A DNA stretch of 64,000 nt from an uncultured Clostridia bacterium (GTDB taxonomy: Bacteria > Bacillota > Clostridia > Oscillospirales > Acutalibacteraceae): assembly GCA_947627055.1 (NCBI GenBank), contig CANQUS010000001.1:83220-147219 (forward strand), in the 5' to 3' direction. The first letter of the stretch is position 1; every line of letters begins with the position of its first letter. The notes under the pieces are model-generated. The model did not search any database. It had not been told where the DNA came from and saw nothing but the letters and a program-made list of their open reading frames with translations. Of the stretch, positions 1-7,227 are shown in pieces. The position numbers and the translations under genes are program-made.

Positions 1-1
1 T

Positions 2-292
2 CACGCATTTACTGTTCAGGGTGAAGTGATCAGGATCGTAGGCAAGGTTACCCGCGAGATCCTTGATAACGGTTCTATAAATTGGGACAGTGAATATGAA
101 AAGCTGACGCAGGCTCTACCGTAATACTTTAATATGGACAACTTTTCGGATAAGGAAGCCGTGGAACCGGCAACGGGTGTCTGTGCAGACAGCAGTAGGG
201 ACGAGCTATACAGGCTTACGGAACTTACGGTGAAATGGGTTATTTCCAATCCCGAACCGATAAAGCTCGAAAAGGTCGAATACACAAGATAA
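2..292 (+). pseudogene. Degraded gene remnant with an in-frame stop, product unknown
   Basis: One frame stays open from the window edge to a TAA at 290-292 except for a single TAA at 122-124. The translated pieces (40 residues, then about 55 residues ending in KLEKVEYTR) read like ordinary soluble protein on both sides of the stop. The simplest reading is the 3' end of a gene carrying a nonsense change, or a sequencing error. I do not recognise the family. The 5' end lies outside the window, so the original length is unknown. A downstream ORF could in principle restart at the ATG at 134, but no good ribosome binding site precedes it. Confidence 0.45.
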
Positions 293-346
293 TTAAGCTC
301 AAATCAAAATAACAGCCGCAGGTTAGTATTGAATTGCGATTTTTTA

Positions 347-375
347 TTGTGAAAAAGCCTGCTGTGTGATATTAT
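347..375 (+). promoter_or_regulatory. Probable sigma-A promoter of mtaB
   Basis: TTGTGA at 347-352 and TATTAT at 370-375 are separated by 17 bp, and the mtaB start codon lies 33 bp further on. The region also has an imperfect inverted repeat (CAGG near 318, CCTG near 358) left over from the preceding gene's 3' flank. Confidence 0.5.
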
Positions 376-408
376 TAAACAAGATCAAATTGCAAAAGGT
401 GAACGTAA

Positions 409-1701
409 ATGTTGGCAAAGGTTATAACCCTCGGATGTAAGGTAAATCAATATGAATCGGAGGCTATGCTAAATAGTCTCAACGCCGCAGGATTTTCTAC
501 GGCGGAGGATCATGAACACGCTGATATAATAGTTATCAATTCCTGTGCTGTAACAGGCGTAAGTGAACAGAAAACTCAGAAGATAGTTCGGCGCGAAAGA
601 CGAAATAATCCAAATTCGGTGATAGTTTTGACGGGATGTGTTCCGCAGGCGTTCCCCAATATAGGCGATAAGTACCTCGAGGCTGATATAATACTCGGCA
701 ATAAGAGCCGCTCCGCTCTTGTACCCGCTGTCGAGAGGTTCCTTGAAAGCCATATGAGGTCTGTAATGATTGAAGAATACGGCAAGTCGGACAGGTATGA
801 GGAATTAAGCGTTCCGTCGTACCAAAAGCGTACCCGTGCATTCATAAAAATTGAGGATGGCTGCAACCGCTTTTGCTCATATTGCATAATTCCTTATGCC
901 AGGGGCAGAGTGCGTTCACGCTCACTTGATGATATTACAAGTGAGGTGAAGGCTCTCGCGCGAGCGGGTTATACCGAGATAGTCCTCGTCGGCATAAATC
1001 TGTCCTGCTACGGAAGCGACATTGGCTTGGACCTTTGTGATGCAGTTGAGGCGGTATGTGGTGTTTCGGGGATAAGTCGTGTCCGTTTAGGCTCGCTTGA
1101 GCCTGAGCTGATGGGTTATGACGTTTTGAATCGCTTGAAAAAACAGTCGAAGCTCTGTCCGCAGTTTCATCTGTCACTTCAAAGCGGCTGTGACGAAACG
1201 CTAAAGCGAATGAATCGCAAATACACAACTGACGATTATGCCGAAATCGTTGATAATATACGCTCGATTTTTGATAACCCGTCTGTCACGACAGATATTA
1301 TGACAGGCTTTCCGGGTGAAACCGAGGAGGAGTTTGAGCAGTCTCTTAGATTTGCGGAGAAAATCGCGTTTGCAAAGGTACATATCTTTCCGTACTCACG
1401 CAGAAAGGGTACGGTCGCAGACCAATCGCCGGATCAGATCCCGAACGAAATCAAAAAGCAGCGCGCCGCCGCGATGTCAAGAATAGCCGAAAAAAGCAGG
1501 CGCGCATTTCTGCAGTCACAGGTTGGTCTGGTTCAGGAGGTATTGCCCGAAACTCGCACGAAGGACGGACTTTTCGAGGGCTATACGAAAAATTATACCC
1601 CCGTTCTTATAGATTGTGACAAAGATATGTGCGGATGTACAATTCTTGCTAAGCTGACGGATGTCAAGGGAGATTACTGTATGGGTAAAATTATCGTCTA
1701 A
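409..1701 (+). CDS. mtaB: tRNA t6A37 methylthiotransferase MtaB
   Basis: This radical SAM enzyme adds a methylthio group to N6-threonylcarbamoyladenosine at position 37 of ANN-decoding tRNAs. The N-terminal methylthiotransferase domain opens with TLGCKVNQYESE, the form that separates MtaB from MiaB and RimO, and holds the three cysteines for the auxiliary 4Fe-4S cluster (C10, C46, C77). The radical SAM triad is C152-x3-C156-x2-C159 (CNRFCSYC). A TRAM-like tail follows, and the 430-residue length fits the family. The ATG is preceded by AAAGGTGA at normal spacing. It appears monocistronic, with its own promoter; the next gene has a separate one. TsaD makes the substrate modification; the TsaD-like gene at 20.3 kb is a different paralogue. 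Confidence 0.95.
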   Translation: MLAKVITLGCKVNQYESEAMLNSLNAAGFSTAEDHEHADIIVINSCAVTGVSEQKTQKIVRRERRNNPNSVIVLTGCVPQAFPNIGDKYLEADIILGNKSRSALVPAVERFLESHMRSVMIEEYGKSDRYEELSVPSYQKRTRAFIKIEDGCNRFCSYCIIPYARGRVRSRSLDDITSEVKALARAGYTEIVLVGINLSCYGSDIGLDLCDAVEAVCGVSGISRVRLGSLEPELMGYDVLNRLKKQSKLCPQFHLSLQSGCDETLKRMNRKYTTDDYAEIVDNIRSIFDNPSVTTDIMTGFPGETEEEFEQSLRFAEKIAFAKVHIFPYSRRKGTVADQSPDQIPNEIKKQRAAAMSRIAEKSRRAFLQSQVGLVQEVLPETRTKDGLFEGYTKNYTPVLIDCDKDMCGCTILAKLTDVKGDYCMGKIIV

Positions 1702-1797
1702 GACCGCAAATGCGGGACAAAACTGCTTGATTTTTGTGTTGAAGTACATTTAGAGCCTTTAGAAAAACCGATTTGTGCAATAATCCGATTATATCCC

Positions 1798-1826
1798 TTG
1801 ACTTTTTGTTTAAAATAGATTATTAT
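1798..1826 (+). promoter_or_regulatory. Sigma-A promoter of the small membrane protein gene
   Basis: TTGACT at 1798-1803 and TATTAT at 1821-1826 are 17 bp apart, and the start codon at 1869 follows at a normal leader distance. This is one of the better promoter matches in the window. Confidence 0.7.
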
Positions 1827-1868
1827 AAAGTTAAGTTAATCGTACTAAATAACGGAGGTGCTTTTATA

Positions 1869-2021
1869 ATGAATTTCAAAAAGAATTTTGGTTGGATCAT
1901 TGCTGTTGTAGCAGGTGTCGCGGCTGTTACCGCCGCTGTTACCGCATTCCTTATCTTCAAGGACAAAAAGAAAAAGGATGAGGAAGAACTTGAACATTAT
2001 CTTGACTGTTCAATTCAATAA
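1869..2021 (+). CDS. Small single-pass membrane protein, 50 residues
   Basis: The protein begins MNFKKNFGW, has one Ala/Val-rich hydrophobic helix (about residues 9-29, with the repeated AAVTAAVTA pattern) and ends in a lysine run followed by an acidic tail (KDKKKKDEEELEHYL). The charge pattern predicts a bitopic protein with a charged cytoplasmic tail. The ATG was chosen because GGAGGTG lies just upstream; the open frame reaches back to 1773 but has no RBS there. It has its own promoter and a strong terminator, so it is a self-contained small gene. I do not recognise a family. Confidence 0.75.
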   Translation: MNFKKNFGWIIAVVAGVAAVTAAVTAFLIFKDKKKKDEEELEHYLDCSIQ

Positions 2022-2034
2022 TTACAGGAGTTAG

Positions 2035-2073
2035 GCGCGTGTACGTATTGATATACGGTACACGCGCTTTTTT
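2035..2073 (+). terminator. Rho-independent terminator after the small membrane protein gene
   Basis: GCGCGTGTAC (2035-2044) pairs perfectly with GTACACGCGC (2058-2067) and is followed by six T. The stem can extend inward (GTAT with ATAC). The hairpin abuts the stop codon of the convergent VOC gene. Confidence 0.85.
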
Positions 2074-2455
2074 ATATGGTAAGCTCGATTTGATTGTTTT
2101 CTATATCAAGCAGGCAACTTTCATAGTAGCCGTCACCCGTTGTTCTCGGATCGCTTATTACATTATAGCCGTCATGTCTGAGTTTCTCTGTAAGCGTATC
2201 GACGGCTTCCCTGCTGCCCAGACTGAACGCTATATGTATAAATCCCGTTCTGTTTAGCGGCTTTTGTGAGTTTTCCATATCAGGTCTTGTCATAAGCTCA
2301 AGTCGAGCGCCATTGTCAAATGACAGAAAGTATGACATGAAATTTGTTTTAAAATTACAGTAAAGTTTACTGCATTCAGCATTAAAGTATTTAACAAAAA
2401 ATTTCTTTACTTTTTCCAAATCGTTCACATACATTGCAATATGCTCTATATACAT
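2072..2455 (-). CDS. VOC-family (glyoxalase/dioxygenase fold) protein
   Basis: This 127-residue protein has the two beta-alpha-beta-beta-beta units of the vicinal oxygen chelate fold. It starts MYIEHIAMYVNDLEKVKKFF, has a second unit with TGFIHIAFSLGS, and ends CLLDIENNQIELTI, where the closing acidic residue is a typical metal ligand. Such proteins include lactoylglutathione lyase relatives and antibiotic-resistance proteins; the substrate cannot be read from the sequence. The ATG at 2455 follows GGAGTGG; the frame also offers an upstream TTG at 2470 that would place the RBS inside the gene. It is the last gene of the leftward pfkB-TrmB-VOC unit. Confidence 0.85.
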   Translation of the reverse strand: MYIEHIAMYVNDLEKVKKFFVKYFNAECSKLYCNFKTNFMSYFLSFDNGARLELMTRPDMENSQKPLNRTGFIHIAFSLGSREAVDTLTEKLRHDGYNVISDPRTTGDGYYESCLLDIENNQIELTI

Positions 2456-2476
2456 AATTATCCACTCCAAAATTTA

Positions 2477-3268
2477 TTATTTTATTATTCTGTCACGGCC
2501 CTCAAATTCAGAGCCTATCTTCAGCTCGTTATATATTTCTGAGCCGAAACGGTCACGAAGCTTTAAAAGATATATGTCGTTATGTATGTGTTCGGTAATT
2601 ATATCGACTATAAGCGGGTTATTAGTAACGGAAGCTATCCATTCACAGCTTTCGTTATTTTGATTTGCGACAAGTATTTCCCTGCTGTCGCATGAGAGCA
2701 TCAGCCTCGAGCAGTCTCCGAACGGTTTGCGGCCGTGAGAAAAGACGCGGCAGCTTATGTTGTCGGTGTTTAGCTCATAAAAAGAAAATACAGTTACATT
2801 AACACCAATGTCTGCAGCCTTATTAAGTGCATCCTTTAGACAATGAATATCAATGCCGGTGTTTATAAAGACCTCGCTCTTAGAGTCAGCTATCATTTCC
2901 TCCGCACGGGCGATTATTGTCTTGAAGCCTTTGAAGGTCGCGAGCCGCTCCTCAAATCGGTTGTCGGAATATTTAGTCAGAATTTTTTCTGCAAGCTCTG
3001 TGTTTGCGGTATATTCCTCTCGCAGCCTTTTAAAAATAACCGAGGGCGGTTGAGCGATATATTCCGAGCCGCTGTCGTGAAGCTGCAGTATGATGCCCTT
3101 ATCGTACATATGCTCAAGCGCGTTGTATACTGATGGGCGGGATATGGCAATTTTTTTTGCTATTTGATACCCCGATTTTGCGCCGTCAAGAAGCACTATA
3201 TAAATTTCCGCCTCAAGGCGAGAAAATCCGAGGTTTTTAAGGCATACTATCATTTTTTCTTTATCCAT
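2477..3268 (-). CDS. TrmB-family transcriptional regulator
   Basis: The N-terminal winged helix (about residues 5-75, LGFSRLEAEIYIVLLDGA then SRPSVYNALEHMYDKGII) is the TrmB domain that recognises operator DNA. A coiled linker follows, then a C-terminal effector domain of the phospholipase-D-like/TrmB type that often binds a sugar. At 263 residues it matches the family. The ATG at 3268 is preceded by GGGAGAT; an upstream ATG at 3280 lacks spacing for that RBS. It lies 30 bp behind the pfkB kinase pseudogene in the same direction, so local control of that sugar kinase is the likely role. Part of the candidate operator at 4260-4280 recurs just ahead of this gene (3285-3296). Confidence 0.85.
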   Translation of the reverse strand: MDKEKMIVCLKNLGFSRLEAEIYIVLLDGAKSGYQIAKKIAISRPSVYNALEHMYDKGIILQLHDSGSEYIAQPPSVIFKRLREEYTANTELAEKILTKYSDNRFEERLATFKGFKTIIARAEEMIADSKSEVFINTGIDIHCLKDALNKAADIGVNVTVFSFYELNTDNISCRVFSHGRKPFGDCSRLMLSCDSREILVANQNNESCEWIASVTNNPLIVDIITEHIHNDIYLLKLRDRFGSEIYNELKIGSEFEGRDRIIK

Positions 3269-3298
3269 ATTATCTCCCATAAGCTATGCAACTTTTCT

Positions 3299-4198
3299 CT
3301 AAAGTGTTTTGAATAAATCGAGTAATTTATTTTCACTTAAAAATCCTGCCGACGCACTCTTATCTCCGATCTTATATGAAGCAAAGGCTGAAGCAAGACG
3401 TAAAGAATCAACGGGCGAACAGCCGCCTATATAAAAATGCGTAAACGCTGAAAGCAAAGCGTCGCCCGCGCCAACTGTATTTATCGGCTTGCGCGTACTG
3501 TAAGCGTGAACTTCTCGGAATGTATCATCGTTCTTTGTATATAAAAGTGAGCCGCGAGGACCCATGCCTGCTATAATTATTTTGTTTCCGAATTTTCTTT
3601 CTGATTCTTTAATAAATTCCCTTGTGTTTCCGAGGTTTTCATCACTTAGAAAAAGTATATCGGCATATTACATAAAGTCGGAATTATACTCGTCGTTCAA
3701 GCTCGATATAACATGAACGTCTGTCACTATCGGCTTACCGATGCTTTTTGCGACTGCGAGCATATCGCGGGAAAAATTTATATTGCAAAGACAGACACAG
3801 TCGCATTTTTCTGCTTGAGCCTTAAATATATTTATATCATATTTGATGTCCTGAGCGTTTTTAAGGTCACATATTATTCTGCGCCTTCCGTTTTTATCAT
3901 ACAAAACGACCGACTGCGGTGTTTCCTCCAATATCGGAAGGATAAGATCCGTGTTTATGCCTTGATTTACAAGACTTTCCTTTATGACGTTTCCCGATAT
4001 ATCATTACCGCATACCGAAAGCAATGATACACTGTCACCGAGTGCGGTAAGCGCTAATGCTATGTTCAAGCCGACTCCTGACGGCGCGCTGCTCACTCCG
4101 AAAAATTTGTAGTCTATTGGTTGATATTCTACAGGGAAGGAGTTCACTTCCGCAGTGGTTTCTATGTTGAGCATTCCCGAAACAAGTATATGTTTCAT
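3299..4198 (-). pseudogene. PfkB-family sugar/nucleoside kinase, interrupted by one in-frame TAA
   Basis: The frame runs 300 codons from the ATG at 4198 to 3299 with one internal stop at 3668-3670. The N-terminal part (176 residues) carries the ribokinase substrate region (PSGVGLNIALALTALG) and the C-terminal part has the family signature around NTVGAGDALLSAF, with the catalytic Asp. Homology continues directly across the stop: the residues after it read YADILFLSDENL, a typical PfkB strand-helix. So a single nonsense change, or a base-calling error, breaks an otherwise intact kinase of normal length. The start follows GGAGGAT. It leads the leftward operon with the TrmB regulator and the VOC protein. 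Confidence 0.85.
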
Positions 4199-4225
4199 AA
4201 ATATCCTCCGTTCGGTGTTTTTTTA

Positions 4226-4254
4226 AGCATAACACAATGAGAAAAGTAAGTCAA
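4226..4254 (-). promoter_or_regulatory. Sigma-A promoter of the pfkB-TrmB-VOC unit
   Basis: Read on the minus strand, TTGACT (4249-4254) and TATGCT (4226-4231) are 17 bp apart, about 30 bp ahead of the ATG at 4198. Confidence 0.65.
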
Positions 4255-4259
4255 TATAA

Positions 4260-4280
4260 AGTTGCATAAAATATACAACT
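4260..4280. promoter_or_regulatory. Candidate TrmB operator palindrome
   Basis: AGTTGCATA (4260-4268), AAA, TATACAACT (4272-4280) form an inverted repeat with one mismatch in nine pairs. It sits 5 bp upstream of the -35 box of the kinase promoter, a place suited to an activator. A half-site match, AAAAGTTGCATA on the minus strand, occurs again at 3285-3296 between the kinase and the regulator gene. Confidence 0.5.
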
Positions 4281-4974
4281 AATTTTATCGTATGCTTTTT
4301 AGCTTATCAACGATAGTAATTGTATTTTTTCTTTATCTATAATTACGGTGATGTATTCATATAGATTTTGTTATATCTTAAATAAGGCTAAAATTTGTAG
4401 ATTTTTCCAACATAAAAAGGTTAAAAATGAGTTGTTGATCAAATCTTTAGTCAATTTGCACAAAAGATATTTTCATAGATTTATTTAAATATTATTTTAA
4501 GGAAAAAAGCTTGTTTTTTATTCAAAGTGGGTGAAGTCTGACGAAAAAGAACGGTAATACTGCCTGTTTAGGGTACAAAAGGCAAAAAATTTAAGAAAAT
4601 ATAGATGAGGCGTATGTTTTTTCAGTGCAGTGGAACAAAATACTCTCTGCCGCCCGGTGTGATCATTATTGTAAATTGGAATTATATTTGTGTTTCTTTA
4701 AATAAAAACACCGATGAAATGAATTTATCTGTTAATTGTTACAAAAATTTAATCTTAATAAATTTTTTGTAGCTTTTTGCAAGCTGTTGTGATAAAATAT
4801 AGATACAACCACGAAATATAGTTTTGCTTGTGTTTTTCTTTTTACCGCAAAGCTATATATAGGGGGTGGTGGTTTTCCTGTCAAAACCACATTATTCCAC
4901 TTTCTCTTAATATAATACGATATGCGAGATCTTCTCACGAGAAAAATTTGGTTATTCTTTTCTTTGCATAAGAC
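4281..4974. other. AT-rich intergenic region before the dcw cluster
   Basis: About 700 bp with no convincing gene on either strand. ORFs here are short, lack ribosome binding sites and have poor codon use. Small inverted repeats are present (for example GTGGTTTT at 4869-4876 with AAAACCAC at 4883-4890), but none has a terminator tail. I could not match it to a known riboswitch or small RNA. Confidence 0.4.
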
Positions 4975-5003
4975 TTGCTTTTTTAGGGTATGTATACTAT
5001 AAT
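4975..5003 (+). promoter_or_regulatory. Sigma-A promoter of the dcw cluster (PmraZ)
   Basis: TTGCTT at 4975-4980 and a perfect TATAAT at 4998-5003 with a 17-bp spacer. The predicted start point lies just ahead of, or at, the first MraZ box. Confidence 0.8.
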
Positions 5004-5014
5004 GGATACAGAAA

Positions 5015-5054
5015 GTGGTGAAAGGTGGGGCAAAGTAGAGCGAAGTGGCGAACA
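5015..5054 (+). promoter_or_regulatory. MraZ operator: four 10-bp-phased direct repeats
   Basis: GTGGTGAAAG, GTGGGGCAAA, GTAGAGCGAA and GTGGCGAACA follow one another without gaps from 5015. Every unit begins with a GTGG-like core at exactly one helical turn. This is the arrangement known for MraZ, a toroidal AbrB-fold protein that represses its own operon through GTGG/TGGG repeats. The array lies immediately downstream of the -10 box, where bound MraZ would block initiation. Confidence 0.85.
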
Positions 5055-5084
5055 CTGAGCATACATCCCTTAAGTGTGGAAGCT

Positions 5085-5504
5085 ATGTTGATAGGCACAT
5101 ACCAACATAATATTGACCAAAAGGGTCGCGTTATAATGCCGGCTAAGTTCCGAGAGGAGCTTGGTGGGGTGTTTTATGTTACGCGCGGTCTTGACAACTG
5201 CCTTTCCGTACTTTCGCAGAGTGATTGGGATACTCTCGGTGAAAAGCTGAGAGCACTGCCAAGTTCACAGACAAAGGATCTCCAGAGATTCCTTTTCTCA
5301 GGAGCCGCAGAGCTTGAGCCTGATAAACAGGGCAGAGTTTTGATCCCACAGCCGCTGAGGGATTTCGCAGGTCTTACAAAGGATGTTGTGATCATCGGCA
5401 CGGGAGTTAAGGTTGAGATTTGGGATCTTGACAGATGGAATGAGTACAACAATAATCTTACGGAGAACAATATGTTTGATGTAATGACATCACTCGGAAT
5501 TTGA
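5085..5504 (+). CDS. mraZ: Transcriptional regulator MraZ
   Basis: MraZ autoregulates the division and cell wall cluster. The 139-residue protein contains two SpoVT/AbrB-like halves, each with the DxxGR signature: DQKGRVIMPAKFRE near the N terminus and DKQGRVLIPQPLRD in the second half. The ATG at 5085 was chosen because family members start MLIGTYQHNID. The frame is open further upstream, but that stretch overlaps the operator. The RBS (GTGGA) is weak. rsmH starts 4 bp after the stop, so the two are translationally linked. Confidence 0.95.
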   Translation: MLIGTYQHNIDQKGRVIMPAKFREELGGVFYVTRGLDNCLSVLSQSDWDTLGEKLRALPSSQTKDLQRFLFSGAAELEPDKQGRVLIPQPLRDFAGLTKDVVIIGTGVKVEIWDLDRWNEYNNNLTENNMFDVMTSLGI

Positions 5505-5508
5505 TAAT

Positions 5509-6453
5509 ATGGAGTTTATACATAAGCCTGTCCTGTTAAAAGAAACGATAGAGAATTTGAACGTCGTTTCCGATGGTACATATATTGACGGAACGGCGGG
5601 CGGCGGCGGTCACTCGAGCGAGATAGCAAGAAGGCTTGTAAACGGCAGGCTTGTCTGCATAGATCAGGATCCCGAGGCTGTAGAAACGCTCACGAACCGC
5701 TTTAAGAATGATAATAACGTAACTGTATATAGAACGAATTTCTCACATATGAGAGAAGCGGCATTTGATCTCGGAATATACGAAGTCAACGGTGTCCTGC
5801 TCGATATAGGTGTTTCGTCAAGACAGCTAGACACACCTGAACGAGGCTTTTCCTATCATCACGACGCTCCACTCGATATGAGAATGAGCAAAAACGGCAC
5901 GACAGCAGCTAATCTTGTCAATACGCTTTCGTTTGTGGAGCTTTGTAAAATTTTAACGCTTTACGGCGAGGAAAAATTTGCAAAAAACATCGTTCGAGCT
6001 ATTGAAAAGGCACGAGCACAAAAGCCGATCGAAACCACTCTCGAGCTTGCGGAAATCGTCGCAAACGCCTATCCTGCAAAGGCAAGGCGTGACAGTCACC
6101 CTGCGAGAAAGACCTTTCAGGCATTGAGAATAGCCGTAAACGGTGAGCTTGACAGGCTTTCGGAGGGGCTTGACGCAGCGTTTTCGCTGTTAAAGGTCGG
6201 AGGAAGGCTTGCCGTGATCACTTTCCATTCACTTGAGGACAGGATCGTCAAGCAGAGAATGGCAAAATGGTGTGAGGGCTGCATCTGTCCAAAGGATTTT
6301 CCGGTATGCGTATGCGGTAAAACGCCAAGCGCAAGACTTGTAACACGAAAGCCTATCGAAGCGGCGCGTGACGAGCTTGCGGATAATCCGAGAAGCCGAA
6401 GCGCAAAGCTGAGAGTTTGTGAAAAAATAAAGGAAAATAAGGAAATATTCTGA
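5509..6453 (+). CDS. rsmH: 16S rRNA (cytosine(1402)-N(4))-methyltransferase
   Basis: RsmH methylates N4 of C1402 in the ribosomal P site using S-adenosylmethionine. The SAM-binding glycine loop appears as DGTAGGGGHS near residue 28, followed by the family motif LLDIGVSSRQLDTPERGFSY and the late segment FHSLEDRIVK. The 314-residue length is standard. It sits in its usual place between mraZ and ftsL, 4 bp behind mraZ and 14 bp ahead of ftsL. Confidence 0.97.
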   Translation: MEFIHKPVLLKETIENLNVVSDGTYIDGTAGGGGHSSEIARRLVNGRLVCIDQDPEAVETLTNRFKNDNNVTVYRTNFSHMREAAFDLGIYEVNGVLLDIGVSSRQLDTPERGFSYHHDAPLDMRMSKNGTTAANLVNTLSFVELCKILTLYGEEKFAKNIVRAIEKARAQKPIETTLELAEIVANAYPAKARRDSHPARKTFQALRIAVNGELDRLSEGLDAAFSLLKVGGRLAVITFHSLEDRIVKQRMAKWCEGCICPKDFPVCVCGKTPSARLVTRKPIEAARDELADNPRSRSAKLRVCEKIKENKEIF

Positions 6454-6467
6454 AGGGAAGATAATGA

Positions 6468-6971
6468 ATGAAGGAACAAGCAAACCGTGCATATGATCTT
6501 TCACTTTTTGAGACTGCACCGGAACTTGAAAAGAAAAAGCAGCAGCGGAAAAAGAATAATATGATAGTGCTTCCTGACGGAAGTGTTAATAAAGAAGCAA
6601 GACGGAAACACAACCGCTTTTATGTTGCGGTAATATCCGCTTTCGTTGTGATATTTACTGCTGTTTCCATTACGATAGTACAGTCGAATGTTCTCATCAA
6701 TGAGCTTAACACCGAGATAATAACCGCTGAGGAACAATTGAATCTGCTTGAGGCTCAGTCTACGCAGTATCAGGTTCAGATAGACAGTAAGCTTTCCGCC
6801 GAAAAGGTTGAAAGCTATGCTGAGGATGTTCTCGGAATGACTAAGGCAGAGAACATGGATAAAGAATTTATAACTATGTCCGGAGAGGATAAGGGCGAGG
6901 TTCTTGCTGATGACAGCAACAGAAATGTTTTTGAGATAATAGCCGACGCATTTACAAGTCTTTGGTCATAA
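6468..6971 (+). CDS. ftsL: FtsL/DivIC-like cell division protein
   Basis: FtsL joins DivIB and DivIC in the septal complex that activates FtsW and its partner PBP. This 167-residue protein has a basic cytoplasmic part (about 1-50, KKKQQRKKN), one membrane helix (about 51-73) and an extracellular coiled-coil (INELNTEIITAEEQLNLLEAQ onward) ending in an acidic tail. Sequence conservation is weak in this family, so the call rests mainly on topology and on position between rsmH and the PASTA-type PBP. The ATG follows GAAGGGA; another ATG 4 bp upstream is in the wrong frame. Confidence 0.8.
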   Translation: MKEQANRAYDLSLFETAPELEKKKQQRKKNNMIVLPDGSVNKEARRKHNRFYVAVISAFVVIFTAVSITIVQSNVLINELNTEIITAEEQLNLLEAQSTQYQVQIDSKLSAEKVESYAEDVLGMTKAENMDKEFITMSGEDKGEVLADDSNRNVFEIIADAFTSLWS

Positions 6972-7141
6972 CAGTGAGTTTATAAAAATAGGTATATAAT
7001 AAGTATAAATTTAAGGAAGTACCGATCTGCAGTCATAGTTTTTGGTGCGTGTTGCCGTGAAATTTGTAGACTTATAAAACGATGATTACGGAGATAACGA
7101 CCGCAAGCTGTTATTTTAACGGTATTTTCTTGAGTGGAGAG

Positions 7142-7202
7142 TAGGGCGGGGCTGTAACAAAGCGGTTGCTAATTTTGCTGACTGTGTGTTGTTACAACCC
7201 TA
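7142..7202 (+). other. Hairpin in the leader of the PBP gene
   Basis: TGTAACAA (7153-7160) pairs with TTGTTACA (7189-7196), and flanking TAGGG (7142-7146) pairs with CCCTA (7198-7202). No T-run follows, so it is not a terminator. It ends about 15 bp before the PBP ribosome binding site, within a 256-bp gap that breaks the otherwise tight cluster. Confidence 0.4.
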
Positions 7203-7227
7203 TTTTAGCTTATCGAGGAGGAACAAT

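Noticed and set aside
1773..1868. N-terminal extension of the 50-residue membrane protein
   Set aside because: The extra codons overlap the promoter and precede a strong RBS directly before the ATG at 1869.
2..4198. Reassignment of TAA as a sense codon to explain the two interrupted genes
   Set aside because: TAA is used as the normal terminator in many intact genes of this window, so local mutation or error is more likely.
4861..4890. Hairpin GTGGTTTT/AAAACCAC as a terminator
   Set aside because: Neither strand has a T-run after it and no gene ends nearby.
4281..4974. Known riboswitch or small RNA in the gap before mraZ
   Set aside because: No consensus core (c-di-GMP, SAM, TPP, 6S-like) could be matched by eye.
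5025..5084. Longer MraZ start
   Set aside because: The added residues cover the MraZ boxes and are not like the family, which starts MLIGTYQ.
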